A stretch of 18,779 bases of DNA from Pseudanabaena sp. UBA1465 (GCA_002325645.1 DCSN01000020.1:1-18779), one strand, 5' to 3'. Positions 6,664 through 13,634 are shown, numbered from the stretch's first letter. Numbers and translations are program-made. Notes: generated from the letters alone by a model not told the origin.

Positions 6664-7677
6664 CTAGGGTGAGGGCGTTTTGATTTGGGAAACTAATTGC
6701 TTAGCGATCGCCACAGTTTGCCAGAGTAAACAGGATTTTTCCTCAAGGCGATCGGGGATATCGGCTCCCGAAGATTCGAGAAAATCAATCACGATTTTCC
6801 GCGCATAGCTGCCATAGGCAACCCCAGCGACAGGGATAGAGGCTTGGCGGAGCTTGGGAACTGTACTGGCATTAGTTCCCCCTGCTAATTGCACCCAGCC
6901 AAGGGTTAACTGGAAATCCAGTACTTTCTGCCCCAGTTGCAACGCGGCACGGGTTGCGCCATCGCCAATATCTCCACTCATCGGTCTACCGTCAGTTTGC
7001 CAAATTAGCGATCGCGGTTGTGGTTGCATTCCTTCAAGCAAAGAGAGCAGATAATCTCGTAAATTTTCACAATCGGGGAAGCTGACCGCCATTAATTTGA
7101 GCTTAGGGATGATCGGACTTAGCCGTTGCCAGAATGCAGCAAATTCTTGAGTGCGATTAGGTTGCGTATGAATTTCGATCGCATCAACCTGTTGATTAAT
7201 GATCAGATCAAACATATCTTCAGGGACATAGACCTGTTCGCGGGTGTGAATAATCTGCACTGGGCAAAGGGGCAAGCAACGACCGCACCCATAACAAAGA
7301 TCGGGGACAACCCCATTGTAATCATTACCAAATTTAATTGCAGTGGTGGGGCATACTTTTTCGCAAGGTCTTGAGCAATTGACAGGGCAAAACTCAGGAT
7401 CAAAAACTGCTTTGCGAAAATGAGGATCTTCGCCATCGTTAAAGCTAACCATCACCAAAGGCGATCGCGCATTAGCATCTAATTCTAGGGCGGCGGCAAT
7501 GCCCTTACGGGCGGCGGCGATCGCGGCAGGGTCGGGAGCCATGTCGATGCAGTCGGCTCCTGCTAAGGTATAAACCAAGGCTAAATGGCGAATGGCGGGT
7601 AAATGTTGATAACTCGCACCACAAATGAGCTTAAACCACTGGTGCGATCGCAAAGCTGCTATTTCAATTTCCATCAT
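6664..7677 (-). CDS. ldpA: LdpA, iron-sulfur circadian clock input protein
   Basis: A 337-residue protein matching LdpA (light-dependent period), which in Synechococcus elongatus senses cellular redox state and passes light information to the Kai clock. Two iron-sulfur binding motifs are visible. The first has C97, C101, C105 and C109 (FCPVNCSRPCEKVCP). The second is C128, C131, C134 and C138 (CYGCGRCLPLCP), a ferredoxin-type 4Fe-4S set. The C-terminal half is a conserved alpha/beta region ending in AIAKQLVSQIKTPSP. Two tandem ATGs (7677 and 7674) are possible starts. The last residues lie in direct repeat B, and the TPSP ending derives from an interspersed repeat. It follows leuS by about 100 bases on the same strand, so read-through from leuS is possible. 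Confidence 0.9.
   Translation of the reverse strand: MMEIEIAALRSHQWFKLICGASYQHLPAIRHLALVYTLAGADCIDMAPDPAAIAAARKGIAAALELDANARSPLVMVSFNDGEDPHFRKAVFDPEFCPVNCSRPCEKVCPTTAIKFGNDYNGVVPDLCYGCGRCLPLCPVQIIHTREQVYVPEDMFDLIINQQVDAIEIHTQPNRTQEFAAFWQRLSPIIPKLKLMAVSFPDCENLRDYLLSLLEGMQPQPRSLIWQTDGRPMSGDIGDGATRAALQLGQKVLDFQLTLGWVQLAGGTNASTVPKLRQASIPVAGVAYGSYARKIVIDFLESSGADIPDRLEEKSCLLWQTVAIAKQLVSQIKTPSP
6665..6723. repeat. Direct repeat copy B (within the 3' end of ldpA)
   Basis: The partner of 5949-6007, offset by 716 bases. It covers the last codons and part of the stop codon of intact ldpA. After the shared segment the two copies diverge at once: copy A continues into the palindromic repeat and copy B into the antitoxin leader. 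Confidence 0.9.
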
Positions 7678-7720
7678 TTTTTGTAAAAAAGCACAGGTTA
7701 TACGGCGGTTTCAACGATCC

Positions 7721-7768
7721 TGTCGATACCATTGTCGATGCCATTGTCGATACCATTGTCGATGCCAT
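7721..7768. repeat. Four tandem 12-bp repeats TGTCGATRCCAT
   Basis: Four exact-length units with no spacer alternate A and G at position eight, so the higher-order period is 24 bp and present twice. They lie in the 102-bp gap between leuS and ldpA and end directly at a HIP1 site (GCGATCGC). Confidence 0.9.
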
Positions 7769-7779
7769 AGCGATCGCGC

Positions 7780-10395
7780 TTAGACAACTACAAAATTCAC
7801 CAACTTACCCGCAACCGCAATCACTTTCTTAATCTCCTTACCTTCGAGATACTTCTGTGCTGCTTCCGAACTGCGAGCATATTCTTCCAATGCTTGCTTG
7901 TCATTGCTGGCGCTAGATGGCACTTGGAGACTGCCGCGTATTTTGCCATTGATTTGAATGACGAGGGTAATCTCATCAACGATCAGCGCATCGGGATCAT
8001 GGGTGAGCCAAGGCTGCAAATGGATAGAGTCTGTGTGACCAATTAACGACCAGAGTTCCTCAGCAATGTGTGGAGCAAAGGGAGCCAGTAAAGTTAAGAG
8101 AGTTTCGATACCTTCCAAGAAAGTTGCAGAACTCTTATCTTCAGAATCTTGCAAAGCATTACTGAGCTTCATCATTTCCGAAATGGCGGTATTCAGTTGA
8201 TAGCCTCCATCAAAATCTTCAGAGACTTCTTTAATCGCGATGTGAATAGCACGACGCAGATTTTTATCAATTTTTTTGGAAATACCATGCTGCTTAGTTT
8301 CCGCAAAGCTAGATACCAAACGCCATACTCGATTCAAAAAGCGTTGCTGACCTTCAACATCGGCATCTTCCCATTCCAAATCCTTTTCAGGAGGAGCTTT
8401 AAAGAGCGTGAACATCCGCAAGGTGTCGGCTCCATATTTGGCGATCGCCTCAACTGGTGATACACCATTGCCCTTAGATTTAGACATCGTGGCAAATAGC
8501 ACTTGCAACGGTTCGCCAGTTTTGGGATCTTTAGGATCTTTAGGATCGACCAAAGCCGAAGCAACCCATTTATCCTTGCCGCTTTTATTAGGATTCATGT
8601 AGGTCAAGCCCTGCACCATGCCCTGCGTCAGCAATCTGGTAAATGGTTCATCGAAAGTGAGTAAACCGCGATCGCGCAAAACCTTAGTCATAAACCGTGA
8701 ATAGAGCAGATGCAAAATCGCGTGTTCGACACCACCGACATATTGATCGACAGGTAGCCAGTTATTAAGGGCATGGCGATCGCCTATTTCTTGAGCATTC
8801 TTGGCATCAGCAAACCGCAGGAAATACCAAGAAGAATCGATGAAGGTATCCATCGTATCGGTTTCGCGCTTGGCTGGCGTGCCGCATTTAGGACAATCCA
8901 CATTTACCCAAGAATCCAACTGTTTTAGCGGCGAAGCACCGCGCCCTGTGAGTTCCACATTTTCGGGAAGTTGCACAGGCAAATGCTCATGGGGAACAGG
9001 CACGATACCGCAATTGGGACAATGGATCACAGGAATTGGACAGCCCCAATATCTTTGGCGGGAAATCAACCAATCACGCAAGCGGTAGGTGATTTTGGCT
9101 GTTCCCCATTGATTTGTTTCCGCAAGTTCAATGATTTTAGTCTTCGCAGTTACAGAATTCAATCCATCAAATTCACCAGAATTGACCATGATTCCTGCTT
9201 CCGTGTAAGCGGATTCCCTCACCCCCTGCCCCTCTCCCATAGAGAGAGGGGAGTTAGAGGTAATGACAGTTTGAATGGGAAGGTTGTACTGCTTTGCAAA
9301 GGCAAAATCGCGGACATCGTGGGCAGGAACACCCATGACTGCGCCAGTGCCATATTCAAAGAGAACATAATCGGCAATCCAGATCGGAACTTCTTTGCCT
9401 GTAAAGGGATTAATCACACTTGCGCCGATCGCTACGCCACGTTTGGGGCGATCATCAGAAGTGCGATCGATTTCGCTGAGATTTTTGACTTCTTGAATGA
9501 ATGCTTCAACGGCTTCTTTTTGAGCAGTATTGGTCAAAGTCTCGACTAAAGGATGCTCTGGCGCAAGCACGACATAGCTCACGCCGTAAACGGTATCAGG
9601 TCGGGTGGTGAATACTGTAATTTTTTCACAATCCGTTTGTAGGGGCAATTCATGAATTGCCCCTACAGGATTGACAATCGCAAAACTTAGCTCTGCGCCT
9701 ATCGATTTACCGATCCAATTGGCTTGCATGATTTTTACATTAGATGGCCAATCGGTAAGTTTGTCTAAATCTTGCAAAAGTTGTTCGGCATAGTCCGTAA
9801 TTTTGAAAAACCATTGACGCAATTTACGCTTCTCCACGATCGCCCCCGATCGCCAAGATCTGCCCTCATTATCCACCTGCTCATTGGCAATTACGGTTTG
9901 ATCGATCGGGTCCCAGTTAACCTTTGCCTCTTTTTGATAAGCCAAACCCGCTTCTAAAAATTGCAAAAATATCCATTGTGTCCATTTGTAATAGTCGGGC
10001 GAACAGGTCGCTAACTCGCGATTCCAGTCGTAGGACAAGCCCACTTGCTGAAGCTGCGATCGCATATTGTCGATATTTGCGTAAGTCCATTTAGCAGGAT
10101 GCGTATTGCGATCGATCGCTGCATTCTCCGCAGGCAAACCAAAGGCATCCCAGCCCATCGGGTGCAACACCTGATAGCCCTGCATTCTTTTGTAACGAGC
10201 AATCACATCGGTGATCGTGTAATTACGGACATGCCCCATATGCAGATCGCCCGATGGATAGGGAAACATTGACAGTGCATAGAATTTCTTTTTGTCTGCA
10301 CCAATGGCATCGTTACTTACTTTGTCAAGTTGTTTCTCTGCCCAAACTTGTTGCCATTTGGGTTCGATCTGCTGGGGATTATATCTAGTGTCCAT
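7780..10395 (-). CDS. leuS: Leucyl-tRNA synthetase with two repeat-derived insertions
   Basis: An 871-residue class Ia synthetase that charges tRNA-Leu. The HIGH motif is HMGH at residues 52-55. The KMSKS loop reads TMSKS at 636-640, a first-position variant. The CP1 editing domain shows FTTRPDTVYG near 258-269 and VPAHDVRDFAF near 350-365. A zinc-ribbon pair (CPNC, CPKC) lies in the 460-530 region, and the anticodon-binding domain and C-terminal extension follow. Two in-frame insertions are translated repeat DNA: about residues 243-253 from a 30-bp palindrome, and about 378-394 from the CCCTCACCCC-family repeat. A DPKDPKDPK run at 616-624 comes from a 9-bp tandem repeat. All lie in probable loops, so the enzyme should be active. 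The ATG at 10395 is clear; no strong ribosome site is seen. Confidence 0.95.
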   Translation of the reverse strand: MDTRYNPQQIEPKWQQVWAEKQLDKVSNDAIGADKKKFYALSMFPYPSGDLHMGHVRNYTITDVIARYKRMQGYQVLHPMGWDAFGLPAENAAIDRNTHPAKWTYANIDNMRSQLQQVGLSYDWNRELATCSPDYYKWTQWIFLQFLEAGLAYQKEAKVNWDPIDQTVIANEQVDNEGRSWRSGAIVEKRKLRQWFFKITDYAEQLLQDLDKLTDWPSNVKIMQANWIGKSIGAELSFAIVNPVGAIHELPLQTDCEKITVFTTRPDTVYGVSYVVLAPEHPLVETLTNTAQKEAVEAFIQEVKNLSEIDRTSDDRPKRGVAIGASVINPFTGKEVPIWIADYVLFEYGTGAVMGVPAHDVRDFAFAKQYNLPIQTVITSNSPLSMGEGQGVRESAYTEAGIMVNSGEFDGLNSVTAKTKIIELAETNQWGTAKITYRLRDWLISRQRYWGCPIPVIHCPNCGIVPVPHEHLPVQLPENVELTGRGASPLKQLDSWVNVDCPKCGTPAKRETDTMDTFIDSSWYFLRFADAKNAQEIGDRHALNNWLPVDQYVGGVEHAILHLLYSRFMTKVLRDRGLLTFDEPFTRLLTQGMVQGLTYMNPNKSGKDKWVASALVDPKDPKDPKTGEPLQVLFATMSKSKGNGVSPVEAIAKYGADTLRMFTLFKAPPEKDLEWEDADVEGQQRFLNRVWRLVSSFAETKQHGISKKIDKNLRRAIHIAIKEVSEDFDGGYQLNTAISEMMKLSNALQDSEDKSSATFLEGIETLLTLLAPFAPHIAEELWSLIGHTDSIHLQPWLTHDPDALIVDEITLVIQINGKIRGSLQVPSSASNDKQALEEYARSSEAAQKYLEGKEIKKVIAVAGKLVNFVVV
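8525..8545. repeat. 9-bp tandem repeat inside leuS
   Basis: GGATCTTTA occurs twice in tandem and a third, partial unit (GGATC) follows. On the minus strand this gives the tripeptide Asp-Pro-Lys three times just before the MSKS loop region of LeuRS. Confidence 0.8.
9216..9253. repeat. CCCTCACCCC-family palindromic repeat inside leuS
   Basis: CCCTCACCCCCTGCCCCTCT at the left joins a hairpin, CCCCTCTC (9229-9236) pairing with GAGAGGGG (9244-9251). It matches the intergenic copies at 3890-3993 and 5872-5960 in its first half. It is translated in leuS as SPLSMGEGQGVRE. Confidence 0.8.
9638..9667. repeat. 30-bp perfect palindrome inside leuS
   Basis: TGTAGGGGCAATTCA is followed immediately by its exact reverse complement. 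It resembles the GTAGGGGC...GCCCCTAC palindromes dispersed in cyanobacterial intergenic DNA. Here it is translated as part of PVGAIHELPLQT between two conserved segments of the editing domain. Confidence 0.9.
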
Positions 10396-10562
10396 TACTT
10401 ATCAATATGCGAAAATATGCGAATGGGAAATCAAGCGATCTAGGCGATCGCTAATCTTGAGCCTTAATAATACTAAACATTTAGCATGAAAGCTCTAATC
10501 TATCCGAATTCAGGTGAAATACGATGGCAGTCCCATACAAATTAATGTATAATCAATTTATA

Positions 10563-10578
10563 TAAGTATAAATACTTA
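10563..10578. promoter_or_regulatory. Spaced inverted repeat, possible operator
   Basis: TAAGTAT and ATACTTA are exact reverse complements separated by AA. Such symmetry fits a dimeric regulator site, but it is very AT-rich and may arise by chance. No known cyanobacterial operator consensus matches it. Confidence 0.25.
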
Positions 10579-10617
10579 GTAAATAAATGACAGTATTGAT
10601 GCTTATCTCTGTCTGCA

Positions 10618-10638
10618 AAGTCGTTCTAAAAACGACTT
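10618..10638. other. 8-bp stem-loop in the psbD upstream region
   Basis: AAGTCGTT pairs perfectly with AACGACTT around a 5-nt loop. No T tract follows, so it is not a standard terminator. If the psbD transcript starts upstream it would be a 5'-leader structure about 250 bases before the start codon. Confidence 0.4.
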
Positions 10639-10733
10639 GATCTGATGTTGCTACATTTTTAACTAATATATCAAGTTACTGGTATTTACTCCCTTGGGAG
10701 GATATCAACACTTCCTTAACACTTTTTTAAGAT

Positions 10734-10761
10734 TTGTTATTAGATACATATACTTTATAAA
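10734..10761 (+). promoter_or_regulatory. Candidate psbD promoter
   Basis: TTGTTA (10734-10739), a 16-base spacer and TATAAA (10756-10761) resemble a sigma-70 promoter. Other TATAAA boxes at 10799 and 10856 have poorer -35 partners. The assignment is tentative. Confidence 0.3.
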
Positions 10762-10890
10762 TAGACCTAAACTCTTTATTTGAAGAGGGTTTGAGGAGTA
10801 TAAATATTTTATTGAAAGGCAAACGTAAAGATGTGTTAAGCTAATTTCAAATCCATATAAATACCCCTAGTTAAAGCAGGATTTAAGATT

Positions 10891-11958
10891 ATGACCATTG
10901 CAATGGGCAGGTCGCAAGAAGTCGAAAGAGGATGGTTTGACATCATCGACGACTGGCTAAAGCGCGACAGATTTGTGTTTATTGGTTGGAGTGGCTTGTT
11001 GCTATTCCCCACCGCATTTTTATCAGTTGGCGGCTGGTTCACAGGCATCACCTTCGTATCCTCTTGGTACACTCACGGGCTGGCTTCTAGCTTCCTTGAA
11101 GGATGCAACATTTTGACCGTAGCCATATCTTCTCCCGCATTGAGCGTTGGTCACTCCCTTCTATTTTTGTGGGGACCTGAAGCACAGGGCGACTTTACCC
11201 GTTGGTGTCAAATTGGTGGCTTGTGGACATTCCTAGCCCTACACGGCGCATTTGCATTGATCGGCTTTATGCTACGTCAATTTGAAATCGCTCGTCTAGT
11301 CGGTATCCGTCCTTACAATGCGATCGCCTTCTCTGGCCCAATCGCCGTATTTGTATCCGTATTCTTGATGTACCCCCTAGGTCAGTCTGGCTGGTTCTTT
11401 GGTCCTACCTTCGGCGTAGCTGGTATTTTCCGCTTCATCTTATTCCTGCAAGGTTTCCACAACTGGACTCTGAACCCATTCCACATGATGGGCGTAGCGG
11501 GTATCCTCGGTGGCGCACTACTCTGTGCAATTCACGGTGCAACCGTTGAAAACACATTGTTTGAAGATGGCGATGGTTCAAGTGCCAACACCTTCAAAGC
11601 TTTTAACCCAACCCAAGCTGAAGAAACTTACTCCATGGTTACAGCTAACCGTTTCTGGAGCCAAATTTTCGGTATCGCTTTCTCCAACAAGCGTTGGTTG
11701 CACTTCTTCATGCTCTTTGTACCTGTAACTGGACTATGGTTCAGCAGCGTCGGCATCGTTGGATTAGCATTGAACTTGCGAGCCTATGACTTTGTATCTC
11801 AAGAAGTTCGTGCCGCAGAAGATCCTGAATTTGAAACCTTCTACACCAAAAACTTGCTCTTGAATGAAGGTATTCGCGCATGGATGGCTCCTCAAGATCA
11901 ACCAGCCGAAAAATTCATCTTCCCTGAAGAAGTATTGCCTCGTGGTAACGCATTGTAA
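10891..11958 (+). CDS. psbD: Photosystem II reaction-centre protein D2
   Basis: A 355-residue D2 protein, which with D1 binds the photosystem II reaction-centre cofactors in the thylakoid membrane. Expected residues are present with an offset of one: tyrosine D is Y161 (YPLGQS) with its partner H190 (GFHNW), the P680 ligand H198 (FHMM), the QA/iron ligand H215 (AIHGAT), H271 (RWLHFF), and the peripheral chlorophyll ligand H118. The C-terminus PEEVLPRGNAL is canonical. It is slightly longer than the usual 352 residues: one extra residue near position 11 and two in the DGDGSSANTF loop. The membrane-helix region 40-90 has several substitutions (AFLSVGG, SSPALSVGHS) unlike sequences I recall. Unusually, it does not overlap psbC, and a terminator follows. 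Confidence 0.97.
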   Translation: MTIAMGRSQEVERGWFDIIDDWLKRDRFVFIGWSGLLLFPTAFLSVGGWFTGITFVSSWYTHGLASSFLEGCNILTVAISSPALSVGHSLLFLWGPEAQGDFTRWCQIGGLWTFLALHGAFALIGFMLRQFEIARLVGIRPYNAIAFSGPIAVFVSVFLMYPLGQSGWFFGPTFGVAGIFRFILFLQGFHNWTLNPFHMMGVAGILGGALLCAIHGATVENTLFEDGDGSSANTFKAFNPTQAEETYSMVTANRFWSQIFGIAFSNKRWLHFFMLFVPVTGLWFSSVGIVGLALNLRAYDFVSQEVRAAEDPEFETFYTKNLLLNEGIRAWMAPQDQPAEKFIFPEEVLPRGNAL

Positions 11959-11974
11959 TTCTCCGCTGTCTAAG

Positions 11975-12011
11975 AAATTTTGCTCAGGTTTTAGACTGAG
12001 CAAAATTTTTT
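11975..12011 (+). terminator. Intrinsic terminator between psbD and psbC
   Basis: A 13-bp perfect stem (11975-11987 with 11996-12008) has an 8-nt loop and a T tract ending at 12011. It starts 16 bases after the psbD stop codon. It should end or reduce psbD transcription before psbC. Confidence 0.85.
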
Positions 12012-12017
12012 AGTAAC

Positions 12018-12120
12018 TTAGCTATCAGATGTCAGCACAGTTACAGTAGTTTTTAGATTATGATGATTCTCATCAAACCTCTAGACGTTAGCAGTTACTA
12101 AGCTGGTATCTGATAGCTAA
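12018..12120. repeat. 13-bp inverted repeat bounding the psbC upstream region
   Basis: TTAGCTATCAGAT (12018-12030) is the exact reverse complement of ATCTGATAGCTAA (12108-12120). Seventy-seven bases lie between. No target duplication is visible at the ends. It may be a small inserted element or a regulatory structure. Confidence 0.6.
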
Positions 12121-12157
12121 AAAATTATTTGCACTTTAAACCTATAAAAAGTTTTTT

Positions 12158-12162
12158 GGAGA
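12158..12162 (+). promoter_or_regulatory. psbC ribosome binding site
   Basis: GGAGA lies nine bases before the GTG at 12172. It supports that non-ATG start, since psbC here cannot rely on coupling with psbD translation. Confidence 0.7.
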
Positions 12163-12171
12163 ATCCCTCTC

Positions 12172-13563
12172 GTGACAACGACCATCAACTTAAATAATTT
12201 GGGAGTAGGTGGACGTACACAAGATACATCTGGCTTTGCTTGGTGGTCTGGTAATGCACGTCTCATCAATCTCTCTGGCAAACTGCTGGGCGCTCACGTT
12301 GCTCACGCTGGTTTGATCGTATTTTGGGCTGGTGCAATGACTTTATTTGAAGTCGCTCACTTTATTCCCGAAAAGCCAATGTATGAGCAAGGCTTTATCC
12401 TGCTACCTCACATGGCGACTCAAGGCTGGGGCGTTGGCGCTGGCGGTGAAGTTGTTGACATCTTCCCCTACTTCGTAGTTGGTGTTTTACACCTCATCTC
12501 TTCAGCAGTACTCGGTTTTGGTGGTATTTACCATGCGTTGCGTGGTCCTGAAGTATTAGAAAACTACTCTTCCTTCTTTGGCTACGACTGGAAAGATAAG
12601 AACCAAATGACCAACATTATTGGGTATCACCTGATTGTGTTAGGGTTTGGCGCTTTCTTACTCGTATTCAAGGCAATGTTCTTTGGTGGACTCTACGATA
12701 CATGGGCTCCTGGTGGGGGGGATGTGCGTGTGATCACTAACCCAACTCTTAACCCTGTTATTATCTTTGGCTACCTCCTCAACTCACCCTTTGGTGGAGA
12801 AGGTAACATCGTTGGTGTTGACAACCTAGAAGATGTAGTTGGCGGACATATTTGGATTGGCTTGATCTGCATCGGTGGTGGTATCTGGCACATCGTCACC
12901 AAGCCTTTCGGCTGGGCGCGTCGTGCTTTGGTATGGTCTGGTGAAGCATATCTCTCCTACAGCCTTGGCGCATTGAGCTTGATGGCATTTATTGCCACTT
13001 GCTTTGTATGGTTCAACAATACTGTTTATCCTAGTGAATTCTTTGGCCCTACGGGTGCTGAAGCTTCTCAGTCTCAAGCATTTACTTACCTAGTTCGTGA
13101 CCAAAAGTTGGGGGCAAACATTGCCACCTCTCAAGGTCCTACAGGGCTTGGTAAATACCTGATGCGATCGCCTTCTGGAGAAATTATCTTCGGTGGTGAA
13201 ACCATGCGTTTCTGGGACTTCCGTGGTCCTTGGTTAGAGCCTCTGCGTGGTCCTAGCGGTTTGGATATTGACAAACTCAAGAATGACGTTCAGCCTTGGC
13301 AAGTACGTCGAGCTGCCGAGTACATGACTCACGCTCCTTTGGGTTCCTTGAACTCAGTTGGTGGTGTGATTACGGAAATTAACGCAGTTAACTTCGTATC
13401 TCCTCGTTCTTGGTTGTCAACCTCTCACTTCGTATTGTCCTTCATGTTCTTAGTTGGTCACCTATGGCACGCTGGTCGCGCACGCGCAGCAGTTGCTGGT
13501 TTTGAAAAGGGTATTGACCGCGAGACTGAAGCTGTACTCTCGATGCCTGATTTGGATGCATAA
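12172..13563 (+). CDS. psbC: Photosystem II CP43 core antenna protein
   Basis: A 463-residue CP43, the chlorophyll-binding inner antenna of photosystem II that also supplies ligands near the manganese cluster. The large lumenal loop keeps GGETMRFWDFRGPW, with E343 and R346 matching the manganese-cluster residues usually numbered E354 and R357. Chlorophyll-binding histidines occur in the six membrane helices, for example GAHVAHAG, GVLHLI, GYHLIV, GGHIWIG and GHLWHAG. The ending AGFEKGIDRETEAVLSMPDLD is canonical. The start is GTG, as is common for psbC, with a good ribosome site. The N-terminus before GGRTQDTSGFAWW is slightly divergent. In most cyanobacteria and plastids psbC begins inside psbD; here it stands 213 bp downstream and needs its own promoter or read-through. 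Confidence 0.97.
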   Translation: MTTTINLNNLGVGGRTQDTSGFAWWSGNARLINLSGKLLGAHVAHAGLIVFWAGAMTLFEVAHFIPEKPMYEQGFILLPHMATQGWGVGAGGEVVDIFPYFVVGVLHLISSAVLGFGGIYHALRGPEVLENYSSFFGYDWKDKNQMTNIIGYHLIVLGFGAFLLVFKAMFFGGLYDTWAPGGGDVRVITNPTLNPVIIFGYLLNSPFGGEGNIVGVDNLEDVVGGHIWIGLICIGGGIWHIVTKPFGWARRALVWSGEAYLSYSLGALSLMAFIATCFVWFNNTVYPSEFFGPTGAEASQSQAFTYLVRDQKLGANIATSQGPTGLGKYLMRSPSGEIIFGGETMRFWDFRGPWLEPLRGPSGLDIDKLKNDVQPWQVRRAAEYMTHAPLGSLNSVGGVITEINAVNFVSPRSWLSTSHFVLSFMFLVGHLWHAGRARAAVAGFEKGIDRETEAVLSMPDLDA

Positions 13564-13568
13564 ATAAT

Positions 13569-13598
13569 AAAAAAGAGACGCATAGCGTCTCTTTTTTT
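13569..13598 (+). terminator. psbC terminator
   Basis: A 13-bp stem (13569-13581 with 13585-13597) closes an ATA loop and runs into a seven-T tract. It starts five bases after the psbC stop codon. Confidence 0.9.
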
Positions 13599-13605
13599 AG
13601 CAAAC

Positions 13606-13634
13606 AAAAAGGAGACGCTATGCGTCTCTTTTTT
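13606..13634 (-). terminator. Mirror-image terminator for ycf65
   Basis: GAGACGC pairs with GCGTCTC around TAT; an A-rich tract at the left and a T-rich tract at the right let it work on either strand. Its core is the reverse complement of the psbC terminator core, so the two form a composite inverted repeat between convergent genes. Confidence 0.8.

Larger units (their letters stand above)
10396..10890. other. Divergent leuS / psbD intergenic region, 495 bp
   Basis: This is the largest gene-free stretch. It is AT-rich and has no credible coding frame. Features seen are a HIP1 site near 10445, a spaced inverted repeat TAAGTAT-AA-ATACTTA (10563-10578), a perfect 8-bp stem-loop (10618-10638), several TATAAA boxes, and a weak AGGA ribosome site at 10878-10881. 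It must contain the leuS and psbD promoters, and its length suggests a long regulated 5' leader for psbD. Confidence 0.6.

Noticed and set aside
7721..7768. CRISPR-like array
   Set aside because: The 12-bp units are directly adjacent with no spacers, so it is a simple tandem repeat. No CRISPR array or cas gene was seen.
8971..9549. 192-codon open frame on the plus strand inside leuS
   Set aside because: It is antisense to a certain gene. Its PLPLSHRERGVRG stretch is only the other strand of the repeat.
10645..10665. HLR1 (RpaB) site upstream of psbD
   Set aside because: Only one poor half-site (CTACATTT) is visible; the second half does not match.
12018..12120. Intrinsic terminator formed by the 13-bp inverted repeat
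   Set aside because: The 77-base loop is too long, and a proper terminator already lies at 11975-12011.
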